Positions 25,653-38,461 are shown, counted from the stretch's first letter. The stretch is 64,000 nucleotides of DNA from Impatiens glandulifera (GCF_907164915.1 NC_061863.1:11300376-11364375), one strand, 5' to 3'. The notes: generated by a model from the letters alone, not told the origin. Made by a program: numbers and translations.

Positions 25653-25679
25653 ATTGTTAGTTAGTAAAATGATTTATAT

Positions 25680-26040
25680 TATGATATATTATGGTGAATT
25701 TTATGGTATATTTTAATGAATATTATTGTGAATTTTATGGTATAATGTGGTGAATTTTATGGGGAATTTTATGGTATATTTTAAGGATTTTTATGATATA
25801 TTATGGTGAATTTTATGGTATATTATGGTGAATTTTATAGTATATTTTAAGGATTTTTATGTTGAATTTTATGTTGAATTTTATGGTATATTATGGTGAT
25901 TTTTATGATATATTTTAAGGATTTTTATGGTATATTATGGTGAATATTTTGGTATATTATGGTGAAATTTATGGTATATTATGATGACTTTTATGGTATA
26001 TTTTAAATATTTTTATGGTATATTATGGTGAGTATTATGG
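25680..26040. repeat. AT-rich minisatellite
   Basis: Many irregular repeats of TTATGGTATATTATGGTGAA and shortened forms lie directly after the DUF4216 stop. No coding or structural signal beyond the repetition. Confidence 0.85.
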
Positions 26041-26579
26041 TCAATTTAGTGCAAAAGAGATCTTGCACTACATTCGGCACTGACATTGTAAAGCGAGTGT
26101 TGCAAACCTTAACGCATATAGGAATTACTTATAGTTAAAGGAAAGTATTGCAAAAGTTAGTACAGAGGGTTAAAGAAAAGTATTACAAGGGTTAGCGCAA
26201 AGTTTTAAAGGAAAGTCTGCTTAGATTTAATGCAAGGTCAAATAGAAAAAACTACCCGAGAACTGAAAAATATTTACTTAAAATGCCATTAGAATTGCAT
26301 TCAAATCTGCACTGATGGTTAAAGGAAAGTAGTACAAAATTAAGCCCAGATTGACGCTGAAGTCCTCTTAGAGCTATGTTTAATGTAAGGCCAAATAGAA
26401 AAATCTACCCGAGAGTTAAAAAAATATTTACTTCAAATATCATTGGAATGACATTAAAATCCGCATTGATGGTTAAATGAAAGTAGTGCAAAACTTAGCC
26501 CAGATTGACGCTGAATTCCGCTTAGAGCTAAGTTTAATGCAAGGTCAATTACCCAAAAAAAAAATTCCCGCCCATTTCT

Positions 26580-29500
26580 TTTGTTTTTCCGCCTAAGTCC
26601 CCCAAATAATTTTATTTCACAAAAACACTTCTCTCTCCTTCCCTTACAGCCTATCTTCGTCTCCAACCCATCCTTCAGCCTCTGCCTATCTTCATCTCCA
26701 TCCGCCTCCAACCTCCGTCTATCTTCATCTTCATCCGCCTCTAACCTCTGTCTATCTTCATCTCCGTCTCCAGCACCACGACTCTCTTTCTCCAGCCGCC
26801 TCCAGCCTCCGTCTTTCTTCATCTCTGTCTCTAGCACCACGACTCTCTTTCTCTAGTCGCCTCTAGTCGCGAAACCCTAAAACCCTTCAGTCACGAAACC
26901 CTCTACAGGATAACGTTCCAGGTATCTCTGATTCTATCTTAATCTTTCATTGTTATTGTTGTTGCTATATCTGAACGAGAATAAGAGCTAATGTTTATTT
27001 ATAGTTTTCCAATGAATAAAATATGATAAATACATTATGAAATGAATTAGATGAACTCTTATTTCTAATCTAGATTATTTAATTGCAATAGAAGTTGATT
27101 CCAATGCAATAAAATGAGATTTTGTTCAATACATGAACTGAGATGGGTTTATATTCTCTAGATTTGTATCTTGAATAAGTTTCTAAGGTATTCTTTAGAT
27201 TGGTTTATATTCTTTATATCTAACTTGAGATTTGTTTAGAATGGACAAAAAGTCTCAAAGCTGAATTTACATTGAAAACAGATTGAAAATTTATGATTTG
27301 ATCATGATTCAATGATCAACGATTTCTAAGATTAAACGAAATTGAGGCAGATTCTGGAATTCAAATTCGATTTGCAATCTGTCCAGAACAGCCTTCCTGT
27401 TTTAAGTTTTGATATTTGAAATCATTTGAAAGCTCAAACTCTCACTTTTCTTTTTTCTTTATAATTCTATTAGAGTTAAACTCATTAGAATAATTTTGTT
27501 GATGCAATAGAAAATTTATCATAATATATAAGAAATTCTCATACTACCTAAAACGACATTCCAAACCCCCTCTTTTCTGGACAGCCGCAAACTGGAATTT
27601 GAATCTAGAAATCAAATGACTTGTTGCTTTGATTTCAATTTTTATGGTAGGAAGTTATTGAATGATAAACTGAATTGATGAGACAATTTTCGAATGATGA
27701 AGGTATTCTTTGCATTTGAATTTGATATTAGATGGTGTAATTCAATGTAAACTATAGATTTACTAAATTTAACTTCATTACCAATGCATTTTTATGAAAC
27801 ATAATCATTTATATATGCATGATTTGGTTTTTACTTTTGTGATGTATATCATTTTCAGTTACAAGTTAAGAAACTTATCCTATTAAGGAACTAGTAATTG
27901 AATATTTATTTTCTCAATTTTCCTCCAGGATTTGGCTGTCGTAGTGTTATTGATACTTATACCTCTTATTTCACCCAATTCATCAAAAGGAGAGGATGCC
28001 CAGACGAAATATGATAAACGATGAAGATACTAATACGGAATTTGAAGTCATAAGATATGTAATATCCTAGATTTTAAAGATGCTGATACTAATATGTTGA
28101 TCTTATTTTTGCTAATGTTGTTTAATTATCGGTTTTAAGAAGCGAGTCGACCTAGAATTAATGCCCCTGCCAAGAAGAGTGGTGCATTCTCTAAACGCCC
28201 TAAAATTGAAATATCCCTAGTACCTAAAAAACCGACTAAAGTTGTTTCAAGAAGACAATCCCCACATAAAAAAATGGATACCAAACAGCTAGTTGTCTCT
28301 ACTCATAAATCACCAGACCTAACCCAACACCAAAAAAACAAAAGAAAATACCATCCAAACAACCAACTCCCATCCATGTTGTATCTAATCTCCAACCACT
28401 ATCATCTGCTGGTTTGGCGACTCAATCAGACCGGCCAGAAACCTTCCACAATCGTGCACTCTTCCTTGAAGATACAATTCCAACTCATCCAACCTCAAAT
28501 GTTGTCGATATAATGGTGGAGGACGGTATATCTAGTGTTTGTAAATCTTTTAAGACGTACATAGAGGTTAATGGACAAAAGTAAGTTTCAATAAGAAATT
28601 TATCTCTAACAATTGACAAATGTAATACGTTTTTGTTGTTGCAGCTTCAATCCAGGTATCTTGAAAGATATACATCGGATAGTAACGAGATACTGGAGGG
28701 GGTTGTATCTGAATTGGAATCAAGTGTCGAAAGACGTTAAAAACACATTGTGGGAAGATTTTACGGTAAGTTATAGTATAAAACTTACATATTCAAATCC
28801 AAAACTAATTTCAATTACTTATTGAAGGAGATGTTTGAGTGAGATCTAGTTTCAGAGGGGGATGTAAACAAACTTTTTAAGAAGTAGGCGAGTACGAAGA
28901 TAAAGAATTTTGTAACTAGGGCAAAAGCAGCAATGAAGAAGCCACCACACGTCACATTGGAAGACTAGGCGCAGATAAAAATTAACTTTGAAGACCCTAA
29001 ATATTTAGAGAAGTGCACCAAAGTAAAAGGACATAGAAAAGATTACACGTCAAATGGTGAGGCGTAGTATTGCGGTGGTCCCATAACGGCGGAAGAACAT
29101 CAGAGAAGATTGGTGCGTAATTTATTTACTTTTTTAGTATTAAATTAATATTTATGTTCTAAATAAATTTATTATATATTTCATAAAAGACACATGAACT
29201 GGGAAGACTCCCAACCATTCTTGAAATATTTGAAGAAAACCTTTAAAAAAAAGGATGGTACTTGGAGTGGGAGCAGGGCAACGTAATTTGTGGTAAGTTT
29301 TATTTAATGATACGTATGATTATTTATTCTAAATGATGTTGAGATTATTATTTGTTCTAATACTTTTTTATGTGTAGGAAACTTTTAGTCATTTATATGA
29401 AACACAAAATTATGTTCAACCAGAAGAAAGAAAAACCGACAAAGAATTGTGGATGGATGCGGCTAGATCGAGCATTAGCGGGTGGGTATTTGGAATCGGA

Positions 29501-29750
29501 TATATGGGCCGAATATATGTATATCAAGATAATCGCTCCAGCACCAAACTCGGTTTGGAGGTGAACACTCTGAAGGAAACAATGAGTGAATTGAAGATGG
29601 AGAATTCTAAAAAACAGAAAGAGGTTGAGAATTGTAAGTTGGAAATCTATACACTCAATGACCAATTCGCCCAGATGGTTCAGTTAATGAAGAACAATGG
29701 ACAACCTACTCCCCCAACAAATACAACTCCAAAAGGCAGAGGTGTATGAA
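26580..29750 (+). pseudogene. Plant transposase (Ptta/En/Spm, Transposase_24) gene, left arm
   Basis: Second gene of a CACTA element (TNPA/Ptta-like, a DNA-binding accessory protein). A CT-rich leader exon (26620-26930, repeating GTCTATCTTCATCTCC) ends at a good donor, CAG|GTATCT, followed by a ~1-kb intron. Coding blocks follow: MPRRNMINDEDTNTEFEV (27995), a basic Lys/Pro-rich segment with KKPTKVVSRRQSPHKK (about 28220), FNPGILKDIHRIVTRYW...NWNQVSKDVKN (28650-28760), TKIKNFVTRAKAAMKKPPHVTLED (28890-28965), and DKELWMDAARSS plus a coiled-coil-like tail, LKETMSELKMENSKKQKEVE (29440-29749). In-frame stops interrupt it (for instance in the 28830-28970 block), and the 28300-28500 block changes frame. 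The family match is good; no intact product is expected. Confidence 0.72.
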
Positions 29751-30479
29751 AAGGTTAGTTTCTTTAACCTATTCATTCATTGAATCTGGTTTATAAATTG
29801 ATTTTAATTTATACCTAATATAAATAAATGAGAGATTTTAATTTGGTGTTGTTTGGTTCTGAATTGATTATGAAATTTTGTGTGTACTTTTAGATGATTT
29901 TGTAATGTTGAAATACTTATAAAATGTTGAAAAAAAGGAAAAATAAACGGTTCTCAATAGTATGTGATTTTAGTTCGAATTTCCAAACAATGACTTTTTT
30001 TCTCCAAAACTTTCAGTTTTTTAGACAGTATCCAAATTAGATTCAATTTTACATCCATTTGTTCAGCATTAAGTTAAATATATTATCTGTAACTACTAAG
30101 ATAAACATTTTAAATATACATGATTATCTTAATATTTACAAATAATATATTCAACTTAATGTTGACCAAATGGATGTAGAATTGAATCAAATTAGGATGT
30201 TGTCTGTAAAAACTAAAAGTTTTGAAGAAAGAAAAGTCGCTATTTAGAAATTCTGACTAAAATCACATACTGTTGAGAACAATTTATTTTTCCTTTTTTC
30301 AACATTTTATAAATATTTCAACATTACAAAATAATCTGAAAGTTCACACAAAATTTCATAATCAATTCAGAACCAAACAACATCAAATTAAAATTTCTCA
30401 TTTCTGTAAATTTGGTGTAAATTAAAATCAATTTATAAAACCAAATTCAATGAATGAATATGTTAAAGAAACTAACATT

Positions 30480-33400
30480 TTCATACGTCTTCGCCTTCCG
30501 GAGTTGTATTTGTTGGGGGAGTAGGTTGTCCATTGTTCTTCATTAACTGAATCATCTGTGCGAATTGGTCTTTGAGTGTATTGATTTCCAACTTACAATT
30601 CTCAACCTCTTTCTGTTTTTCAGAATTCTCCATCTTCAATTCACTCACTGTTTCCTTTAGAGTGTTCACCTCCAAACAGAGCTTGGTACTAGAACGATTA
30701 TCTTGATACACATGTTTTCGGCCCACATATCCAATACCAACACCCGCCCGTTAGTGCTTGATTCAGCCACCTCCATCCACAATTCTGTGTTGGTTTTCTT
30801 TCTTCTAGTTGAACAAAATTTTGTGTTTCATGGAGCTGACTAAAAGTTTCATACACATAGAAAAAAATGTTATTAAAAATAATAATCTCAACATCATTTA
30901 GAATAAATAATCATACGTATAATTGAATAAAACCTACCATAACTTCTGTTGTCCTTCTCCCTCTTCAAGTATCATCATTTTTTTAAACGATTTATCAAAT
31001 GTTTAAGAATGGTTGAGAGTCTTCCCAGTTTTGTGTCTTTTATGAAATATATAATAAATTTATTTATAACATAAATATGATTTTAATACTCAAAAAGTAA
31101 CTAAATTACGTACCAATCTTGTCTGATGTTCTTTCGCCGTTATGGAACCACCGTAGTATGTTGCCCCACCATTTGACGTGTAATCTTTTCTATGTCCTTT
31201 TACTTTGGTGCACTTATCTGAATATTTAGGGTCTTCAAAGTTAATTTTTATCTACGCCCAGTCTTCCAATGTGACGTGTGGTGGCTTCTTCATTACTGCT
31301 TTTACCCTAGTTACGAAATTCCTTATCTTCCTACCCGCCTTTTTCTTAAAAAAAGTGTTTACATCCCCCTCTAAAACTAGATCCCACTCAAACATCTCCT
31401 TTAATAAGTAATTGTAATTAGTTTTGGATTTGAAATAATTTTTAATATTTAAAAGCATGTAAGTTTTAGACTATCACTTACCGTAAAATGTCCCCACCAT
31501 GTGTTTTTAACGTCTTTCGACACTTGATTCCAATTCAGATACAGCCCCTTTAGTATCCCGTTACTATCCGATTTATATTTTTTAAGATATCTGGAATGAA
31601 GTTGCAACAACAAAAACGTATTAGTTACATTTGTCAATTGTTAGAGATAACATTTACCTATTGAAACTTACTTTTTCTATTAACCTCAATCTACGTCTTA
31701 GAAGATTTATAAACACTAGATATATCGTCCTCCACCCTTATATCATCATGATCGGCAACATTTGAGGTTTGATGAGTTGGGATTGGATCTTTAAGGACGA
31801 GTGCACGATTGTGGAAGGTTTCTGGCCGGTCTAATTAAGTCTCCAAACCAGCAGATAATACTGGTTGGAGAGTAGATACAACATGGCTGAGATTTGGTTG
31901 TTTGGTTGGTATTTTCTTTTGTTTTTGGTGTTGGGTCGGGTGATTTAGGAGTAGACACAACATGTTGTTTGGGATCCGTTTTTTTCATGTGGAGATTGTC
32001 TTCTTGAAACAACTTTAGTCGTTTTTTTAGGTACTGGGGATATTTCAATTCTAGGGCGTTAAGAGATTGCACCACTTTTCTTGGCAGGAGCATTAATTCT
32101 GGGTCGACTCGCTTCTTGAAACCGATAATCAAACAACATTAGCGAAAATAAGATCAGCATATTAGTATCAACATCTTTGAAATCTAAAATATTAGAAATC
32201 TTACGACTTCAAATTTTGTATTAGTATCTTCATCGTCTATCCTCTTTTGTCTAGGAATCCTCTCCTTTTAATGAATTGAGTGAAATAAGAGGTATAAGTA
32301 TCAATAGCACTACGACAGTCAAATCCTGAGGAAAATTGAGAAAGTAAATATTCAATTACTAGTTCTTTAATAGGCGGAGTTTCTTAACTTGTAACTGAAA
32401 ATGATATACATCACAAAAGTAAAACCAAATCATGCAAATATACATGATTATGTTTCATAAAAATGCATTGGTTAATGAAGTTAAATTTAGTAAATCTATA
32501 GTTTGCATTGAATTGCACCATCTGATATAAAATTCAAATGCAAACAATACATTCATCATTCGAAAACTGTCTCATCAATTCAGTTTATCGTCCAATAATT
32601 GCTTACCATCAAAATTGAAATCAAAGCATTAAGTAATTTGATTTCCATATTCAAATTTCAGTTTGCTATTGTCCAGAAAAGAGGGGGTTTGAACATGTCG
32701 TTTTAGGTAGTATGGGAATTTCTTATCTATTATGATAAATTTTTTATTGCATTAATAAAATTATTCTAATGAGTTTAACTCTAATAGAATTATAAAGAAA
32801 AAGAAAAGTGAGAGTTTGAGCTTTCAAATGATTTCAAATGTCAAAACTTAAAATAGGAAGGATGTTAAGGACAAATTGCAAATCGACTTTGAATTCCAGA
32901 ATCTACCTTACTTTCGTTTAATCTTAGAAATATTTGGATCATTGAATCATGATCAAATCAAAAAAATTCAATCGGTTTTGAATGTAAATTCAACTTTGAA
33001 ACTTTTTGTCAATTCTAAACAAATCTCAAGTCAGATCTAGAGAACATAAACCAATCTAGAGAATACCTTAGAAACTTATTCAAGATACAAATCTAGAGAA
33101 TATAAACCAATTTCAGTTCATGTATTCAACAAAATTTCATTTTATTGCATTATAATCAACTTCTATTGCAATTAAAGAATTTAGATTAGAAATAAGAGTT
33201 CATCTAATTCATTTCATATTGTATTCATCCTATTTTAATCATTGGAAAAATATAAATAAACAATTAGTTCTCCTTCTGTTGCAATAACAATGAAAGATTA
33301 AGATAGAATCAGAGATACCTGGAACGTTATCCTATAGAGGGTTTCACGAGTGGATGGTTTAGGGTTTCGCGGTTGGAGGAGGCGGGAGAAAGAGAGTCAT

Positions 33401-33650
33401 GGTGTTGGAGACGGAGATGAAGATAGATGGAGGCGGTTGGAGAAAGAGAGTCGCGGTGCTGGAGACAGAGATAAAGATAGACGAAGGCTGGAGGCGGCTG
33501 GAGATGAAGATAAATGGAGGATAGAGGTGGCTAGAGATGAAGATAGACAGAAGTTAAATGATGGGTTGGAGACGGAGATAGGCTGTAAGGGAAGGAAAGA
33601 GAAGTGTTTTGGGAAATGAAATTATTTTGGGGGGACTTAGGTGGAAAAAA
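30480..33650 (-). pseudogene. Plant transposase (Ptta/En/Spm) gene, right arm, inverted copy
   Basis: Mirror copy of the gene at 26580-29750, with the same exon order on the minus strand: leader (33620-33320), KKRVDPELMLLPRKVVQSL (about 32110), NWNQVSKDVKN (about 31520), FEWDLVLEGDVN and KIRNFVTRVKAVMKKPPHVT (31390-31260), and coiled-coil tail LKETVSELKMENSEKQKEVE ending PTPPTNTTPEGEDV (30690-30481). Some positions that are stops on the left are sense here (FEWD; LEDWA), while other damage is private to this copy. The two genes converge on the palindrome centre, so read-through from either would enter the other copy in antisense. Confidence 0.72.
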
Positions 33651-33849
33651 CAAAATAAACGGGCGGGTAAATTTTTTTAGGGTAATAGGCCTTGCATTAA
33701 ACTTAGCTCTAAGAGGAATTTAGCGCCAATCTGGGCTAAGTTTTGCACTACTTTCCTTTAACCATCAATGTGGATTTTAATGTCATTCCAATGGCATTTT
33801 AAGTAAATATTTTTCAACACTCTGGTAGATTTTTTCTATTTGGTCTCGG

Positions 33850-34983
33850 AGGAATTTTTTGCCTGGGAATAATTAATAAAATAAACATATACAGTGACTT
33901 CATGCACATCCCTGGTGGTAGATTGTACGGTGTTAGAATAACTGGTCAGCATGAATATGCTTTTCCATATTGTCTAAAAGGAGCAAAACCATCTGAACAT
34001 AGTCCTAGTTGAACATTTATATGTTCGAGTACAAATATTGGATGATGGTGATCACCTCTTCCAAGCCTCTCCATCTGAAGGATGACACATGATCCCGGGT
34101 TTGTTAACATGACGATCAAGCCATGTCATGTGAGGTGCTGTCACATTTGAGGCGTAGAACCTTCACAATCTAGGAGCTAGTGCTAAATAAAATAGGTTTT
34201 TATGGGGTTTTGTTTTACGAATATTTTATTTGTATCGAGATTGATGACAAAAGTTGCATGATTGTTTATCAATATCTTTCCCCCATAAAATCATGCAACC
34301 ATCTCTATATACATCTATTCTAATCACGGGAAAACCCAAATCTTCAACCAAATTCTTCATGCTATAATAATTATCCAGCATGTAATTGTCTTTGGGTAAC
34401 ATTGATCTAATGTAGTCAAGATTTTGATTGACAGAACGTTCGGACCAATTGTTCTCGGATTTCATGTTAAGATGTTTCACCGTTGCAGATAGTTTACTCT
34501 CACTATCATTACCAGACCAGGTCGGTTGATGTGTCGCGTTCAATGCTTTCCAAAACCTTTATAATAAAATATATGTGTTAGAATTGGAAGAGGATGATGC
34601 TTCATTTTCCACATTTGGTTGGTAACTAGAACCATGTCATGTATCATTGACTCGTACCGATTTGTTGTTCTTTCATTGTAACCGAGCGAAGGTCTTTTAC
34701 GTCGAATGGTGTATACATTCGAGGTTTGACTGGATTCCCCATTAGTAGACCACGTATGATAGTTTGGCATGAATTCATAATTAATCAAATGACTAAGTCA
34801 CAAATCCGACTTAATGTACTTTTGAATAAGACATTTTAAGCAAGAGCACCTTATTTTTTCATCATCCATATAACGGAGTTGAGTTGTGGAAAATGAAATG
34901 AACTCTTGCACTCCTTTTAAAAAATCTTCCATACCTTTAGGGTTTATCGTATACATCCAATCACGATCAGACCTCATTTGCAA
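33850..34983 (-). pseudogene. CACTA transposase TNP2, N-terminal half (Transposase_21 family)
   Basis: On the minus strand from about 34977: the transposase-associated domain (SDRDWMYTINPKGMEDFLKG, FISFST and YMDDEKIRCSCLKC), a middle piece with NYHTWSTNGES, then LPKDNYMLDNYYSMKNLVED...DVYRDGCMILWGKD with cysteines CNFCHQSRYK (34543-34226), then APHMTW, IMCHPSDGEAWKR, NVQLGLCSDGFAPFRQYGKA and TPYNLPPGMCMKS (34150-33890). These follow the TNP2 family in correct order. A TGA replaces the family Trp in the YSCWPVILTPYN motif. The frame runs straight into the outer edge of the palindrome arm at about 33845, where the protein is cut off. The frame is broken in several places. Confidence 0.85.
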
Positions 34984-35428
34984 TATGTATATAATTTAGA
35001 TGCACTTCTGTTGAAACAATACCTATTAAAAGCAAGAAAATAATGGTTATCTATTATTATGGATTAAAAGATCTTCATTCACTAAATCAATATGTTTATA
35101 TCTAAGTCAATGAATATATATATATATAATTAGTCAATGAATAGATAAAGTAAGTGATATTGGAGTTTGTAGACATAATTACCTTGAAATGCAAAATCAA
35201 TGTATTGATGTTCTTGATATTAGTGACCAATGTTTGAAGATCCTCTCTAATATGGTGATAAAAAATGGAGTTTTGGAAGATAAAATGATAGATGAATGAT
35301 GTAAGAAGATAAAGAATGTAAAAAAAAATGTAGAGAAAAGATGGAGATAGAATAAAAGAAAATGAAGAAGAAGAATTAAATAAAGTTAATAAAGAAATAT
35401 TTGGGTAGGTGTGGTTGGTGAGAAATAA

Positions 35429-36490
35429 TTAATAGGATCTGCACTAATTTTTGCAATACACATCCTATTTTTTAGTGCAAATGCTAATGCAGTATAATTT
35501 TCTAAATGAGTTAGTGAAAATATTAGTGCACACTAATATATGAGATTTTTACCCGAGATTTCAAAAATAATTTCAATTTAAGACATTCAAATTATACTAG
35601 TTCTTGCCATACACATCCAAATTGTTAGTGCAAAGGCTAATACAGTATAATTTTCTAAATGGTTAATGCAAATATTAGTGCACACTAATAAAGGGGATTT
35701 CTACGCAAGAGTTTAAAAATAATTATAATTTTTGTCATTCGATCTGCACTATTTCTCGCAATACACATTCAAATTGTTAGTCAAACGCTAATGTAGTATA
35801 ATTTCTAAATAGGTTAGTGCAAATGTTAGTGCACACGAATATAGGGAAGTTCTACCCGAGAGTTCAAAATAATTAAAACTAATGTCATTCGATCTGCACT
35901 ATTTCTCGCAATACACATCCAAATTGTTAGTGCAAACGCTAATGCAGTATAATTTTCCAAATGGGTTAATGCAAATACTAGTGCACATTATTATAGGGGA
36001 TTTCTACCCGAGAGTTAAAAAATAATTATAATTTATGTCATTTGATCTGCACTATTTCTCGCAATACACATCCAGTTTGTTAGTGCAAACGCTAATGCAA
36101 TATAATTTTCTAAATGGGTTAGTGTAAATATTAGTGCACACGAATATAGGGAATTTCTACTCGGGAGTTCAAAAATATTTACAATTTATGTCATTCGATC
36201 TGCACTAGTTCTCGCAATACACATCCAAATTGTTAGTGCAAACGCTAATTCAATATAATTTTCTAAATGGGTTAGTGCAAATTTTAGTGCAGACTAATAT
36301 AGCGGAATTCTACCCGTGAGTTAAAAAATAATAACAATTTATGTCATTCGATTTCCACTAATTCTCGCAATACACATCCAAATTATTAGTGCAAACGCTA
36401 ATGAAATATAAAGTTCTAAATGGGTTAGTTGAAAAATTATTGCACTCTAATATAGAGGATTTGTACCCGAGAGTTCAAAAATATAAATTT
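35429..36490. repeat. CACTA subterminal array, ~152-bp period, about seven copies
   Basis: Direct repeats each begin near GATCTGCACTATTTCTCGCA (starts near 35429, 35590, 35742, 35891, 36043, 36199 and 36352) and contain TTAGTGCAAACGCTAATGCA, TTAGTGCACACTAATATAG and TACCCGAGAGTTCA. In En/Spm elements, TNPA binds short repeated motifs in subterminal DNA; TAGTGCA/TGCACTA, present several times per unit in both orientations, is the obvious candidate here. More diverged repeats with ATTGCGAA continue to about 37000. Confidence 0.85.
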
Positions 36491-37489
36491 ATATACCTTA
36501 TTATAAATGTTATTGCGGAAAGATCATAAGCGATTTTATTTAATAAGTATAGCAGTTAAGTTTGCACTGATATGTATGAAAACGTTTGAAAATATATCAT
36601 AAGTATAAATTTATATAGCTAACTGCAAATGTAATTGCGAACAATTTTAAACGATTATTTTGAATAAGAATAACAAATACCTTTGCACTGATGGTAGGTA
36701 TAAAAACATTTGTATATTAATGCAAATTCTATTGCGAAAAGTTTATGAAAAAAATACATTTAATAGGACTAACAACTACGTTTTTTCTGATGGGTATTAA
36801 ATTTAATAATTTACTGTAAATTATATTGCGAACTGATTATGAACGATTGTTTTCAATAAGAATATCATTTATGTTTGCACTGATGGGGTATGAAAATAAT
36901 TGATAAGTAAAAATTTATATAAATTAATTCAAATCCTATTGCGAAAGAATTTGGAATACTTAAAAAGATATTTAAAAAAATATAAAATACTAGTGTAATA
37001 TATTTTGCAATGATATTTTGTCATTGTACTACAGATCTAGTTGTGAAGAGTTTATTTATTTGTCTTACTGCAATATATAGCACACATTTAATTAACAAAA
37101 CCATTACAGTTATTTCATATTTATATTTGCAATTATAACAGTCATATGTGTATATTATTTGATACAATAGTTAATGAAAATATAACTTATTGCTAAATAT
37201 TTTGCAAACATTGAAGCTTAATTTATTTTGTGAAAATATTTACATCCTTCATCGTTTTTTATTATTATATTTATTGTAGACTTATATTTATAAAACTTTT
37301 GAAAAAATATTATATTTTTTCATTTATACTAATATATTTTGCAATATATATTTTCCTAATTTTATCCTATATAAAATATCTAATTAGTGTAATAATTGAT
37401 GCAGATTTTACAATAGTGAGTTATGTCAATGCAATGTCAAATGCAGTTCTTAAAAATTAGCATTAATAAATTATTTGTCGCGCGAAAAT

Positions 37490-37518
37490 GTTGTAAATCG
37501 ACATTTTTGTTTGTAGTG
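37490..37518 (-). repeat. CACTA terminal sequence
   Basis: On the minus strand the element starts CACTACAAACAAAAATGTCG, the signature end of the superfamily. Host sequence TAT follows at 37519-37521 as the probable 3-bp target copy. Confidence 0.8.
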
Positions 37519-37959
37519 TATATAATATTGTGATTATTGTTCTTGTTATATTTAATTGCAATATATAGCTACAATAATTTTAATATCTTTGGAAGTAAAT
37601 CTTGATAAATCTCTCTCCATTGATAGATAATTTAATTTTGTAAATCATTATTATTGTCATATTTCATTGTATTGTTTGTATAATTTGATTTCCTTGTGTG
37701 AAATGAATCTATTGTCATTGTATTTATTTTTTATCTATTTTTTTCTCTTCATTGATGAAAACAGGATATATGAGAATGAAATACAACTGATCTATGTCTT
37801 TAGTTGGTTTTAATTTTTATTTTATGTCTTGCATATCAAAGGAGGTTCAAGAGACCAAATCAGCCAATATATGACCATTTTAGATACTTATTGTGTATTT
37901 TTGTTCGATAGAGATCGAAACGACATATTCTTGTAAACCATATATTTACAACCGAGAAT

Positions 37960-37962
<3 letters not shown>

Positions 37963-38044
<82 letters not shown>
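37963..38044. repeat. TA microsatellite, ~41 repeats
   Basis: About 82 bp of uninterrupted AT dinucleotides, likely length-polymorphic. Confidence 0.97.
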
Positions 38045-38047
<3 letters not shown>

Positions 38048-38125
38048 AATTATTTTCACTTATATTTCATTTTATTAGAAAAAGAAATAGATCTAATATT
38101 TATATTGTAAATGACTAAGATTACA

Positions 38126-38186
38126 AACAAAATCCATGAAGTTGATATTGTTGAAAACAAAATCCATGAAGTTGATATTGTTGAAA
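38126..38186. repeat. 30-bp tandem duplication
   Basis: ACAAAATCCATGAAGTTGAT with its following TTGTTGAA tail occurs twice in direct succession. Confidence 0.85.
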
Positions 38187-38461
38187 TCTAGTTAGAATAC
38201 ATTAAAATTATTTTTGGTTTAAATTTATAATCTTTTTTTTCATTAGATATATAACTTAACCTTAATTAGAATGAGTGTATGTAAAAAAAAGTTCTTTTAT
38301 GGCTTTGAGTTGGTTAATGTAATTAGTTGATAACAAATTTTCATTAATTCAAGTTACATAAAGAAATACTTATAATATTCAATCAAGTTACAATATGTGA
38401 TAGATTAATTAATTAACCAAAAAAAAAAAAATAGCATCACACAAAGAAAGCTAAACCAAAT

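Larger units (their letters stand above)
26385..33845. repeat. Giant palindrome, arms ~3.73 kb, centre ~30114
   Basis: The left arm (26385-30114) reads as the reverse complement of the right arm (30115-33845) throughout. This can be followed in the outer flank (AGTGCAAAACTTAGCCCAGA and its complement), the CT-rich leader, every exon of the transposase gene, and the centre, where AAGTTAAATATATTATCTGT (30071) faces its near-complement ending at 30157. No unique spacer is visible at the centre. The arms differ by scattered substitutions and small indels. Outside the arms homology stops: left is the CACTA spacer, right breaks directly into TNP2. Confidence 0.9.
24545..37518. mobile_element. CACTA (En/Spm) complex: two copies joined tail to tail
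   Basis: Left copy runs on the plus strand: TNP2 C-terminal part with DUF4216 (24545-25652), spacer, then a Plant-transposase gene (26580-29750). Right copy runs on the minus strand: terminus at 37518 (reads CACTACAAAC), subterminal array, TNP2 N-terminal half (34983-33850), then a second copy of the Plant-transposase gene (33650-30480). The copies meet at about 30114. The right end is followed by TAT; no facing CACTA terminus was found on the left, so the left limit is only where homology becomes visible. Each copy lacks a part that the other retains. Confidence 0.8.

Noticed and set aside
26454..26856. Overlapping Ser-rich and Glu/Asp/Arg-rich frames on both strands
   Set aside because: They fall in the CT-rich repetitive leader of the CACTA gene, ending at a splice donor, with no homology to proteins.
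33350..33619. Charged frame with GDEDRRRLE repeats on the plus strand
   Set aside because: Antisense of the right-arm leader repeat; mirror of the rejected frame in the left arm.
35429..36490. Regular 152-bp repeats considered as a CRISPR-like array
   Set aside because: Whole units are repeated without unique spacers, in plant DNA, next to a CACTA end.
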